This document shows positions 34,311-42,461 of a DNA stretch of 64,000 nt, piece after piece; the stretch's first letter is position 1; each line of letters starts with the position of its first letter. The notes beneath the pieces were generated by a model, which worked only from the letters and a program-made list of their open reading frames with translations, was not told the origin of the DNA and did no database searches. The position numbers and the translations under genes were made by a program. This stretch comes from Paenisporosarcina quisquiliarum_A (GTDB taxonomy: Bacteria > Bacillota > Bacilli > Bacillales_A > Planococcaceae). The stretch covers positions 23,392-87,391 of the forward strand of contig NZ_JBHZRU010000016.1 of NCBI RefSeq assembly GCF_043641925.1, read 5' to 3'.

Positions 34311-35075
34311 TTGAAACTACCAAAAGTAACGAATAAATCAAGCAAGAAAAGACAAAATCTGTTACCAATCATTCTGTTGTGTATTATTTTGTCCGTGGCT
34401 GCATTGTTTTATGTCGTGAACGTACGTTTAACCCCAACCTACCTACAGTATGCAGAAGTGCAATCAACGAAAATAGCCTCATTAGTAATTAGTAAAGCAA
34501 TTAACACGCGTATCTCAAATGTTTTAGACGTAAACGATATTATTGAACATGTACCATCTGATCAATCTAATATGGTGACCACTAAATTTAATACAGAAAT
34601 TATTAATCGCGTGTTAGCGGATACGACCAATTTAGTACAAACGCATTTAGAACAGGCTGAGGAAGGGAATTTAGACCATCTTCCTTACCTAGATGATATT
34701 GAATATGATACCGAGGCTATGGAAGATCAAGGTGGAATCGTCTTTTTTGTTCCTATTGGCCAAGCGACAAATATTCCTTTACTCGGTAATTTAGGACCCA
34801 AAATACCGATACGATTTCATGTGATTGGGAATGTAAAGTCGAACGTGGATCCAATCATTAGAGAATTTGGTATTAATAATGCGTATGTAGAAGTTAGTAT
34901 TTTAATTAAAGTTAATGTTCAAGTAATCGTTCCTTTAGCAACCAAGACAACTGTAGTGGAACAGCGTATTCCCGTCGCTATGGGGTTAATTCAAGGTCAA
35001 GTGCCACAAATTTTCAATCGAGGGGATGGTGTTCAACCTTCCATCGAAGTTCCAGTAAAACTTCCCGATGAGTAA
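34311..35075 (+). CDS. yunB: Sporulation protein YunB
   Basis: 254 residues. The start is TTG at 34311, set by AAGGAGG eight bases upstream; no ATG is in range. A basic N-terminus leads into one membrane segment (about 18-38, LLPIILLCIILSVAALFYVV), and the rest is exported and carries the YunB-family PIGQATNIPLLGNLGPKIPI. In B. subtilis yunB is a sigma-E gene needed for normal sporulation. The hairpin over its ribosome site is described separately. Confidence 0.92.
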   Translation: MKLPKVTNKSSKKRQNLLPIILLCIILSVAALFYVVNVRLTPTYLQYAEVQSTKIASLVISKAINTRISNVLDVNDIIEHVPSDQSNMVTTKFNTEIINRVLADTTNLVQTHLEQAEEGNLDHLPYLDDIEYDTEAMEDQGGIVFFVPIGQATNIPLLGNLGPKIPIRFHVIGNVKSNVDPIIREFGINNAYVEVSILIKVNVQVIVPLATKTTVVEQRIPVAMGLIQGQVPQIFNRGDGVQPSIEVPVKLPDE

Positions 35076-35079
35076 TCTC

Positions 35080-35108
35080 TTGCAAATAGCCGAATATATT
35101 GATAGGAT
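35080..35108 (+). promoter_or_regulatory. Promoter of the lysine-riboswitch transcript
   Basis: TTGCAA and TAGGAT with a 17-base spacer, about 20 bases before the aptamer. Confidence 0.6.
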
Positions 35109-35125
35109 AATAAATGAAAATTATA

Positions 35126-35398
35126 TCGATGGGTAGAGGCCGCATGGCTTATGAGTAACATACGCGAGGATGACAACGTAGACCGTATGCAAAAGGAAGT
35201 TATGCCGAAGTATTATGATAATGTCCATTATCATATGCTGGGGTTATTCTGAACAAGAATAACACTGTCATTTATAAGCATATTGCTATAAATGGTGAGC
35301 TACAGATCGTGGGTAGTGTACATTAATTAATCTATTCGCAACTTGTAGAGGCTGACTTCCTAACATTCTTATGAATGTATATGGAGTCAGCTTTTTTT
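35126..35398 (+). ncRNA. Lysine (L-box) riboswitch with terminator
   Basis: L-box landmarks occur in order: GGTAGAGGCCGC at 35132, ATGAGTAAC, GCAAAAGGAAGTTATGCCGA, ATGCTGGGG, AACACTGTCAT and GGTGAGCTAC closing P1 near 35300. The expression platform is GCTGACTTCC...GGAGTCAGC with seven T residues (35351-35398). Bound lysine should cause termination before the transporter gene. Confidence 0.92.
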
Positions 35399-35451
35399 GT
35401 ATGGTTACTCGTTCTCTGTGTCCACCCCCATAAGGAGGAGGAAGCAACATT

Positions 35452-37023
35452 ATGTCAGGCACAATTTTTTCTATTTTACCCCCAATACTTGCAATTGTAA
35501 TGGTTCTCATTACTAGAAGAGTATTACTTTCACTTGGAGCGGGTGTCGTGTTAGGAGCTTTATTAATTCATTCATTTGCACCTGTAGATTCACTTGCAAC
35601 TTTGTGGAAATCATTCCAGATTACTTTTTGGGATGGCGGATTAAATACGTATAATGTCTTTATACTTCTTTTCCTATTTTTATTAGGAATCATCACAGCG
35701 TTTGTTAGTCTTTCTGGAGGAAGTCGAGCATTTGCAGAATGGGCAGTCAAACATATTAAAACGCGTCGAGGAGCCAAATTATTAACTGCGTTTTTAGGTA
35801 TTATTATTTTTATCGACGACTATTTTAATGCGTTGGCTGTTGGACAAATTGCACGACCTATAACTGATCATCACCGAGTTTCTCGCGCGAAGTTAGCGTA
35901 TTTCATTGACTCAACTTCTGCACCTGTTTGTGTCGTTTCACCGGTTTCAAGTTGGGGAGCCTATTTAATTGGCTTAATCGGAACGATTTTAGCAACACAA
36001 TCTGTCATTACGTATTCACCTTTGTCGGCATTCGTATTAATGGCTCCAATGAATTTCTATGTCATTGCTGCTCTTGCGATGGTGTTTTTCGTAGCTATAA
36101 CAGATTTTGATTTACTTGAGATGAAAAAACATGAAAAACGTGCAAGAGAAACAGGGGAATTATTTGATCCATTAAAAGATATCCCTGGTCAATTAAAAGA
36201 AGAATTTCCTGTGCATCATTATGGAAAGGTAAGAGATTTAGTTTTACCTATCGTCACATTAGTAATCGTTACGATTTCTGCGATGGTTTGGACAGGATAT
36301 GCAAACGCAGGAGAAGCTAATATCTGGGCTATTTTTGAGAATACCGATGTACCAAAATCCCTTCTAATTGGGGGAACAGCTGGAGCGATTGTTTCAATTC
36401 TTCTATACGTTATGCAAATGAATCGAAATGAGAAAGCGAATAGTGGTTTTATTGGAAAAGGTATTATAAGTGGTCTTCAGTCGATGTTACCGGCAGTTCT
36501 AATCTTAATTTTTGCTTGGGCATTAACTTTCATCATTGGCGAATTGGCTACAGGTGAGTACTTAGCTAAAATCGTGACAGATTCACAGTTGCCTATTAGT
36601 TTACTTCCAGTATTACTATTTGTATTAGCTGGTGGTATGGCATTTGCTACAGGAACTTCATGGGGGTCTTTTGGTATACTTCTACCGATTGCTGGAACCA
36701 TTATGATTAATGCAGAACCAACAATGTTACTACCAGCACTTGCTGCAGTTTTAGCAGGATCTGTTTTTGGAGATCATTGTTCACCGATTTCTGATACTAC
36801 GATTTTGTCATCAACTGGAGCGGGAAGTAATCATATTGATCACGTAACTACTCAATTGCCATATGCACTAATATCAGCCGGCGTTGCGTCAGCTGGTTAT
36901 CTGGTATTAGGATTTACTGAATCATTATGGTTATCATTAGGGGTCGTTATTGCTATTCTAGCAATACTATTTATTGGTTTAAATATGAAGATGAATAAAG
37001 AAGATACAAATGTAATTGAATAG
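35452..37023 (+). CDS. NhaC-family Na+/H+ antiporter-like transporter, predicted lysine transporter
   Basis: 523 residues, about 12 membrane segments. NhaC-family motifs include FIDDYFNALAVGQIARPITD, SAPVCVVSPVSSWGAYLIGL and VFGDHCSPISDTTILSSTGA. Family membership alone suggests Na+/H+ exchange, but the lysine riboswitch directly upstream argues for lysine uptake or exchange, as predicted for riboswitch-linked NhaC homologues in other Firmicutes. ATG with AAGGAGGAGG upstream. Single-gene unit with its own terminator. Confidence 0.9.
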   Translation: MSGTIFSILPPILAIVMVLITRRVLLSLGAGVVLGALLIHSFAPVDSLATLWKSFQITFWDGGLNTYNVFILLFLFLLGIITAFVSLSGGSRAFAEWAVKHIKTRRGAKLLTAFLGIIIFIDDYFNALAVGQIARPITDHHRVSRAKLAYFIDSTSAPVCVVSPVSSWGAYLIGLIGTILATQSVITYSPLSAFVLMAPMNFYVIAALAMVFFVAITDFDLLEMKKHEKRARETGELFDPLKDIPGQLKEEFPVHHYGKVRDLVLPIVTLVIVTISAMVWTGYANAGEANIWAIFENTDVPKSLLIGGTAGAIVSILLYVMQMNRNEKANSGFIGKGIISGLQSMLPAVLILIFAWALTFIIGELATGEYLAKIVTDSQLPISLLPVLLFVLAGGMAFATGTSWGSFGILLPIAGTIMINAEPTMLLPALAAVLAGSVFGDHCSPISDTTILSSTGAGSNHIDHVTTQLPYALISAGVASAGYLVLGFTESLWLSLGVVIAILAILFIGLNMKMNKEDTNVIE

Positions 37024-37033
37024 AAAATTCTTG

Positions 37034-37064
37034 TAAAGCAAGGGTGCTTACCCTTGCTTTTACT
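37034..37064 (+). terminator. Terminator of the NhaC-type gene
   Basis: AAAGCAAGGGT pairs with ACCCTTGCTTT around a short loop, then T-rich sequence. Confidence 0.85.
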
Positions 37065-37214
37065 TTTTATATGTGTGTATTTTTTTGAAAATTCACTTTG
37101 ACAAGTTGATTCCCTATAGTATACTGTTTTTAGATTAGTAAATAATCTGAAAATAAACAAGCTTCCTAATATTGCAATAGTAATTTAGGGCGCGAAATAA
37201 AAGGGGGAAAAAAC

Positions 37215-38759
37215 ATGGAACAACGTTCTCAATGGGGAACTAGAGCTGGGTTTATTTTAGCCGCAGTCGGTTCCGCGGTAGGGCTAGGAAACATTTGGCG
37301 CTTTCCGTATGTTGCTTATGAAAATGGTGGAGGAGCTTTCTTTATCCCGTACTTATTCGCTCTTTTAACTGCAGGTATTCCAATTCTTATCCTAGAATTC
37401 ACCATGGGTCATAAGTATCGTGGTTCAGCTCCATTATCATTTTTCCGTTTAGGCGGTAAAAAAGCAGAATGGCTTGGATGGTGGGCGATTTTCGTTTCCT
37501 TCGTTATATCAACCTATTATGCGGTCATTATCGCATGGGCTATGAAATATACAATCTACTCATTCGACCAAGCGTGGGGCGATGACACTGCAGGATTCTT
37601 ATTCGGTACAGTACTAGAATTAGGTGATGTACCTGGTCAAGCTGGCGGATTAGTTGCTGGTGTTGCAATTCCATTATTATTAGTTTGGGCAATCACATTA
37701 GGAATCTTATTCGCAGGTGTTAAAAAAGGGATTGAGCTTGCAAATAAAATTTTCATCCCAACTTTAGTTGTTATCTTCTTAATCGTTGTTATCCGTGCGG
37801 TAACATTAGATGGAGCATTACTTGGTTTAGATGCATTCTTTAAACCAAACTTTGAGCAATTAAGTAATCCAAAAGTATGGGTTGCTGCTTATGGACATAT
37901 TTTCTTCAGCTTATCGATTGCGTTTGCTATTATGATTACGTATTCTAGTTATCTTCCAAAAAAATCAGATATTACGAATAACGCGTTTATTACCGGTTTT
38001 GCAAACTCAGCATTTGAATTGCTTGCAGGTATTGGTGTGTTCTCGGCTTTAGGCTTTATGGCAGCATCACAAGGTGTAGCAGTAAGCGATGTAGCTTCAG
38101 CTGGAGTGGGTCTAGCATTTGTTGTATTCCCACAAATTATAAGTGAATTCCCTGGAATGAACGGCTTGTTTGGCGTATTATTCTTCCTTTCACTTACATT
38201 AGCTGGTTTGACTTCCCTAATTTCTATTTGTGAGACTTATGTAGCTGGTTTCTCTGAGAAATTCGGAATTACACGTAACAAAGCAGTAGCATTTGGTGTA
38301 GGTTTAGCTGCTGTTATTTCCTTCTTATTTGCAACAAATGGCGGTCTTTACTTCCTAGATGTAGCGGATTACTTCATCAACCAATTCGGTATTGCTGCAA
38401 TCGGTTTGATCGAAGTAGTAGCAATTGCTTGGTTCTTTAAAAAGCTTCCAGAACTACAAGATCACGCAAATGCAGTTTCTGATATCCGTTTAGGTGCTTG
38501 GTGGCAGATCTGTTTGAAATTCATTACACCTTTAGTTTTAGGTTATATGATGTTTGGATTACTAAAACTCAACTTATTAAAACAACACACTAAAAATGGC
38601 GAGGTTATCGGTAACTATGAAGGATATTCTGATATCTTCATTCTAAACTTCGGTTGGATGGTTGCTGCTGGCGTCATTATTTTAGGATTTATCTTCACAG
38701 CTATGAAATGGAACAAAAATACGGATGTTGATGCATATCAACATGCAGATGGCGAATAA
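37215..38759 (+). CDS. Sodium-dependent NSS-family amino acid transporter
   Basis: 514 residues. The NSS hallmark lies at the N-terminus: WGTRAGFILAAVGSAVGLGN followed by IWRFPYVAYENGGGAF, which forms the two sodium sites and the unwound TM1. LeuT-fold length with 11-12 membrane segments. The 36-residue gene that follows after 12 bases is a MetS-type subunit, so this is likely the MetP-like partner, importing methionine, alanine or similar small neutral amino acids with Na+. GGGGGAA ribosome site. Confidence 0.92.
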   Translation: MEQRSQWGTRAGFILAAVGSAVGLGNIWRFPYVAYENGGGAFFIPYLFALLTAGIPILILEFTMGHKYRGSAPLSFFRLGGKKAEWLGWWAIFVSFVISTYYAVIIAWAMKYTIYSFDQAWGDDTAGFLFGTVLELGDVPGQAGGLVAGVAIPLLLVWAITLGILFAGVKKGIELANKIFIPTLVVIFLIVVIRAVTLDGALLGLDAFFKPNFEQLSNPKVWVAAYGHIFFSLSIAFAIMITYSSYLPKKSDITNNAFITGFANSAFELLAGIGVFSALGFMAASQGVAVSDVASAGVGLAFVVFPQIISEFPGMNGLFGVLFFLSLTLAGLTSLISICETYVAGFSEKFGITRNKAVAFGVGLAAVISFLFATNGGLYFLDVADYFINQFGIAAIGLIEVVAIAWFFKKLPELQDHANAVSDIRLGAWWQICLKFITPLVLGYMMFGLLKLNLLKQHTKNGEVIGNYEGYSDIFILNFGWMVAAGVIILGFIFTAMKWNKNTDVDAYQHADGE

Positions 38760-38771
38760 GGGGGACTTCAA

Positions 38772-38882
38772 ATGTCATTAAGTGCAATCGTTATGATGAT
38801 TGTCGGCGTCGTCATCATTTGGGGCGGACTTGCAGCTAGCATTGTGTATGCAGTAGGAAAGTCAAAAGCAAATCGAGTATAA
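38772..38882 (+). CDS. MetS-type small subunit of the NSS transporter
   Basis: 36 residues, one membrane segment (about 4-27) with SAIVMMIVGVVIIWGGLAAS and a basic tail KSKANR. Size, topology and position after an NSS gene match the methionine/alanine import small subunit family (MetS of Corynebacterium glutamicum). ATG with AGGGGGAC upstream, 12 bases after the partner stop. In the MetPS system the small subunit is needed for uptake. Confidence 0.9.
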   Translation: MSLSAIVMMIVGVVIIWGGLAASIVYAVGKSKANRV

Positions 38883-38888
38883 ATAAGT

Positions 38889-38921
38889 AAAGCGTCTCTA
38901 AAATTAGAGGCGCTTTTTCTT
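38889..38921 (+). terminator. Terminator of the NSS/MetS operon
   Basis: AAGCGTCTCTA and TAGAGGCGCTT pair around AAAT, then TTTTTCTTTT. Confidence 0.85.
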
Positions 38922-39007
38922 TTGCTTTCAACTACTGAGGTGGTTGTGAGAACGGGTGTTATATGGTACATTGTCAACAGTAACTGTATCGTAAAAGTCG
39001 ATAAAGA

Positions 39008-39946
39008 ATGGGGTCGATGAGCTTGACAACAAAAGAAACACATTTACGAAAACCTGCGTGGTTGAAAATCAAATTAAATACCAATGACAATTATCGTAGC
39101 TTGAAAAAGCTAATGAGAGAAAATAATTTAAATACAGTATGTGAAGAAGCACGCTGTCCAAATATTCATGAATGTTGGGGTACAAGACGTACTGCTACTT
39201 TCATGATTTTAGGAGCGATTTGTACGAGAGCTTGCCGCTTTTGTGCTGTTAAAACGGGTCTTCCAAACGAATTAGATCTTGCAGAACCAGAACGTGTAGC
39301 AGACTCAGTTGTTATTATGAATTTAAAGCATGTCGTGGTGACGGCAGTTGCACGTGATGACTTAAAAGATGGTGGATCAGCAGTATTTGCTGAAACGGTC
39401 CGTGCTATTCGTCGGAAAAACCCATTTACAACGATTGAGGTATTACCATCAGACATGGGTGGCATCGAAGAGAATTTACAAGCTCTTATGGATGCAAAAC
39501 CGGATATTTTAAATCACAATATCGAAACAGTTCGTCGATTAACACCAAGAGTTCGTGCTAGAGCAAAGTATGATCGTTCTTTAGAGTTTTTACGTCGTGC
39601 AAAAGAAATGCAATCTGAGATTCCTACAAAGTCATCTTTAATGGTGGGACTAGGTGAAACACGCGAAGAAATTATTGAAGTAATGGATGATCTACGTGCC
39701 AATAATGTAGATATCATGACAATCGGTCAATATTTACAGCCTTCAAAAAAACATCTCGTTGTTCAAAAGTATTACTCGCCAATGGAATTCGGTGAACTAC
39801 GCAAGATTGCCATGTCTAAAGGTTTCTCACACTGCGAAGCAGGACCACTCGTTCGAAGCAGTTATCATGCAGATGAGCAAGTAAATGCAGCAGCGAAAGA
39901 AAAACAACGTATTGGTGACGAGCTAATCGCTCTTTCAACAAACTGA
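39008..39946 (+). CDS. lipA: Lipoyl synthase
   Basis: 312 residues from the first ATG; ATG 39017 and TTG 39023 are also possible because no strong ribosome site decides. Two Fe-S clusters are clear: CEEARCPNIHEC (auxiliary, Cx4Cx5C) and CTRACRFC (radical SAM, Cx3Cx2C). LRSSY-type VRSSYHADEQ closes the C-terminus. It inserts two sulfurs into octanoyl groups on GcvH or E2 domains, consuming its auxiliary cluster. yutD follows directly. Confidence 0.96.
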   Translation: MGSMSLTTKETHLRKPAWLKIKLNTNDNYRSLKKLMRENNLNTVCEEARCPNIHECWGTRRTATFMILGAICTRACRFCAVKTGLPNELDLAEPERVADSVVIMNLKHVVVTAVARDDLKDGGSAVFAETVRAIRRKNPFTTIEVLPSDMGGIEENLQALMDAKPDILNHNIETVRRLTPRVRARAKYDRSLEFLRRAKEMQSEIPTKSSLMVGLGETREEIIEVMDDLRANNVDIMTIGQYLQPSKKHLVVQKYYSPMEFGELRKIAMSKGFSHCEAGPLVRSSYHADEQVNAAAKEKQRIGDELIALSTN

Positions 39947-39957
39947 TGGAGTTGAGT

Positions 39958-40299
39958 ATGATGATTACAATCGACCGATGGGAATACGAAGTACTACATG
40001 ACTATCGAGAAGCCCTTCAACAAGAAGCTATTCAAGATCGCTATAGTGAAATTTTGGATAAATATGATTATATTTTAGGCGATTGGGGATATGGTCAACT
40101 TCGCTTAAAAGGCTTTTTTGATGATAAAAATCAGAAGGCTACATATGATACAAAATTTAGCACGGTACAAGATTATTTATATGAATACTGCAACTTTGGA
40201 TGTGCCTATTTTATTATCAAAAAAGTAGGACCTGCAAAACCTAGTGAAGTTGTTCCAGAAATTGAAGAGAACCACGATTTGGATGCTCAAACATCCTAA
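39958..40299 (+). CDS. yutD: YutD family protein (DUF1027)
   Basis: 113 residues from ATG 39958, six bases after GGAG; the ATG at 39946 overlaps the lipA stop and lies before the site. Conserved blocks DRWEYEVLHDYREAL, ILGDWGYGQLRLKGFF and YEYCNFGCAYFIIKK identify the YutD family. Function is not established. Linked to lipA as in B. subtilis. Confidence 0.9.
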   Translation: MMITIDRWEYEVLHDYREALQQEAIQDRYSEILDKYDYILGDWGYGQLRLKGFFDDKNQKATYDTKFSTVQDYLYEYCNFGCAYFIIKKVGPAKPSEVVPEIEENHDLDAQTS

Positions 40300-40313
40300 T
40301 CGTGGTTTTTCTT
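40270..40313 (+). terminator. lipA-yutD terminator
   Basis: AACCACGATT-t-GGATG pairs with CATCC-t-AATCGTGGTT, followed by TTTTTCTTTT. The 5' arm lies within the last codons of yutD. Confidence 0.88.
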
Positions 40314-40559
40314 TTGGGATTTCGATTGTGGTGAGAAAAGTGAGTGAATCTGACGTTCGTTCATGATATTATGTCCCAATGAAGCAGTGTAAAATCGGAT
40401 TTATTGAGCGCAAGCCATGAATCATCGGGTGTTAGTCGATAAAATTCTTAACGCTTACAATTGATCAAGAATAATGAACTTATTGATTGATTAGTTTTCC
40501 GTTTCTTTCGAAGAATTATGGTACTATAGGATGGAAAAGACAATATATATGGAAACAAC
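40314..40559 (+). other. Intergenic region with a candidate yutE promoter, cut off by the IS
   Basis: No gene. TGGTACTAT at 40519-40527 is an extended -10 candidate pointing toward yutE, but the IS element at 40560 now lies between it and the gene. Confidence 0.4.
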
Positions 40560-40720
40560 TTGAACTACCCTCACTTATCGACCTTACGGTCTGATTGAAG
40601 TGAGAGATTCTTGGGAACAGAGCGTACTTATTGACGTATTTCTTTGTCAACAGAGGTTTCTCTTATTGACCAAGCTATCCCCGCAGATTCCTGCGGTTCT
40701 ACTCTCTTGTTTAAACCAAA
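40560..40720 (-). ncRNA. Predicted TnpB guide RNA (reRNA/omega RNA) right end
   Basis: In TnpB systems the guide RNA comes from the 3' end of tnpB and the element's right end. Here that segment holds CCGCAGGAATCTGCGG (40681-40696) and the terminal AGTGAG/CTCACTT hairpin. The scaffold would end at GTAGTTCAA, and the guide would continue outward from 40559 as GTTGTTTCCATATATATTGT. Confidence 0.55.
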
Positions 40721-41844
40721 ACTAAGGTTCTTAAGCCTTCGGTTAGGATATTTTTGCTGGCATTTATATCTCTATTGTGATGTTCGTGGCAAACAGTACA
40801 CGTCCAATCCCTTATTTCAAGAGATTTCTTGCCATCCTGATGTCCACAACCGGAACATATTTGACTAGACGGAAACCATCTGCTTATTTTTACGATGGTT
40901 TTCCCATACCATTTCGCCTTGTATTCTAATTTCGATACAAAAGCAGACCATGATACATCAGAGATTGATTTTGCTAACTTATGATTGCTTAACATTCCTT
41001 TGGTATTCAAATCTTCGATACAGACAATATCGTGGTTTTTGATGATGTCTGTACTTAATTTGTTAAGGAAATCGTCACGTTGGTTCATTATTCTTTCGTG
41101 CAATCTAGCGACTTTTATCTTTTGCTTCTGATAGTTTTTTGCATCAAGAAGGCTTATCCCCTTGTTTTTAGCATTCAATGCACGTCTTGAAAGTTTCCGT
41201 TGTTCACGCTTTAGTTTCTTTTCCATCTTTGATGTGAACTTATTATTGTCAATCTTGCGACCATCAGAAAAAATTGCAAAGTCAGTGATACCTAAGTCTA
41301 TCCCAATAGATGATTCAGTTTTCTCCAATGGTTGCACGTCTGTTTCGGCCAGAATGGATACAAAGTATTTACCACTAGGATTTTGTCTAATAGTCGCACG
41401 AATAATCCGACCTTCTAATGCACGACTTTTTGCAAAGCGAACAAGACCAAGTTTGGGTAATTTTATTTTGTTGTTTACAATGGCAATATTATTATTTGTT
41501 TCTTTCGTTGTATAGGATTGCACATTATTCTTTTTAGACTTGAAGCGTGGTGCTTTATTTTGTTTCTTGAAGAATCGTGAATAGGAATCAGCCAGGTTTT
41601 TAAGTGAGGATTGAAGGGCGATACTATCAACTTCTTTTAGCCATACAAACTCCTTTTTTAAATGTGTTAATTCAGCAGAACAAGAGTGGTACGTTAATCC
41701 TTTGCCAGTTTCTTTGTAAGTATCGTTCCATAACCCTAAAAAGCGATTGAATACGAAACGACTACATCCGATTGTTTTAGCAATGAGGATTTCTTGTTCT
41801 TTGGTTGGATAGATCCGGAATTTGTATGCCTTATTGACTAACAT
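40711..41844 (-). CDS. tnpB: RNA-guided endonuclease TnpB
   Basis: 377 residues from ATG 41844, six bases after GGGAGGTG; the in-frame GTG at 41853 is in the ribosome site. Domains in order: N-terminal helix-turn-helix region KAYKFRIYPTKEQE, a wedge region, and RuvC with Asp183 in SIGIDLGITDFAIFSDG, Glu277 in VCIEDLNTKGM and Asp359 in NRDINASKNIL. A zinc finger has Cys330-x2-Cys333 and Cys349-x2-Cys352. All catalytic residues are present, so the nuclease looks intact. It cuts DNA beside a short motif using the guide RNA and helps keep the element at its site. Confidence 0.93.
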   Translation of the reverse strand: MLVNKAYKFRIYPTKEQEILIAKTIGCSRFVFNRFLGLWNDTYKETGKGLTYHSCSAELTHLKKEFVWLKEVDSIALQSSLKNLADSYSRFFKKQNKAPRFKSKKNNVQSYTTKETNNNIAIVNNKIKLPKLGLVRFAKSRALEGRIIRATIRQNPSGKYFVSILAETDVQPLEKTESSIGIDLGITDFAIFSDGRKIDNNKFTSKMEKKLKREQRKLSRRALNAKNKGISLLDAKNYQKQKIKVARLHERIMNQRDDFLNKLSTDIIKNHDIVCIEDLNTKGMLSNHKLAKSISDVSWSAFVSKLEYKAKWYGKTIVKISRWFPSSQICSGCGHQDGKKSLEIRDWTCTVCHEHHNRDINASKNILTEGLRTLVLV

Positions 41845-42011
41845 AATTTTCACCTCCCACGATACGAATGTTTGTTCTTATTGTATCATCGTGAGGAAAG
41901 TTTTGGCTACCGCCAACCGACATTCATCTTCCACCTACGCATTAGGCTTCATCCTTTTCATTCCTTGGGGTGGGAGTCTTCTGTCGAATAAACATAAAGT
42001 GAGGGATCTTC

Positions 42012-42461
42012 ATGTATTTTATTGACCGAAATAACATAACCGCAACTTTGACTTATATGAATTCAATTGTGAATGTAATTGATAAAACATCTAAATTCCC
42101 ACTCGGTGAAGTTGAGGAATTAGCATTAGAACGAATCGCCCAAAACATAATTGAGTCGATAATTGATGTTGGAAATTCAATGATTGATGGTTTTATCATG
42201 AGAGATCCGGGTAGTTACGACGATATTATTGATATTTTATTGGATGAAAAGGTAATTACTGCAGACATGGAATCATCATTAAAAGAAGTTTTAAGCCTTC
42301 GAAAAATGCTTGTCCGTGAATTTATGAATGTGGATCATCAACTAGTAGCTCAAATCTTAATCAAAAATATAAATACATTAAATGAATTTCCGAAAAAAAT
42401 TGATCTGTATTTAACAAATGAACTTGGACCAGTTTCAGCATTCATCCCGGAGAATTCTTAA
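42012..42461 (+). CDS. yutE: YutE, DUF86 / HepT-like HEPN-fold protein
   Basis: 149 residues, all-helical DUF86 fold. HepT-type RNases carry an R-x4-6-H motif; here the corresponding helix reads LRKMLVREFMNVDHQLV, with Arg and His spaced about seven apart, so activity is uncertain. No MntA nucleotidyltransferase antitoxin is adjacent, so this is not an obvious toxin pair. ATG with GAGGGA upstream. It overlaps yutF by one base. The IS stands between it and its likely promoter. Confidence 0.82.
   Translation: MYFIDRNNITATLTYMNSIVNVIDKTSKFPLGEVEELALERIAQNIIESIIDVGNSMIDGFIMRDPGSYDDIIDILLDEKVITADMESSLKEVLSLRKMLVREFMNVDHQLVAQILIKNINTLNEFPKKIDLYLTNELGPVSAFIPENS

Larger units (their letters stand above)
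40560..41987 (-). mobile_element. tnpB-only IS200/IS605-type (IS1341 group) element
   Basis: About 1.43 kb on the minus strand, without tnpA. The right end (low coordinates) has the typical hairpin CTCACTTcaat-CAGACC-gtaa-GGTC-gataAGTGAG and ends in GTAGTTCAA near 40560. The left end begins near 41987 with TCGACAGAAGACTCCCACCC; TTTAT directly outside it (41988-41992) is the candidate target-adjacent motif. Exact ends are estimated by eye. The element lies in the yutD-yutE gap. Confidence 0.8.

Noticed and set aside
37195..37220. Riboswitch ahead of the NSS transporter
   Set aside because: The leader is short and AT-rich, with no recognisable aptamer.
40477..40489. Single TTGATTGATTA word as a third iterated element
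   Set aside because: Only one imperfect unit, with no inverted ends or regular neighbours.
42012..42461. HepT-MntA toxin-antitoxin system
   Set aside because: No nucleotidyltransferase partner adjacent, and the gene sits in its usual yutE-yutF context.
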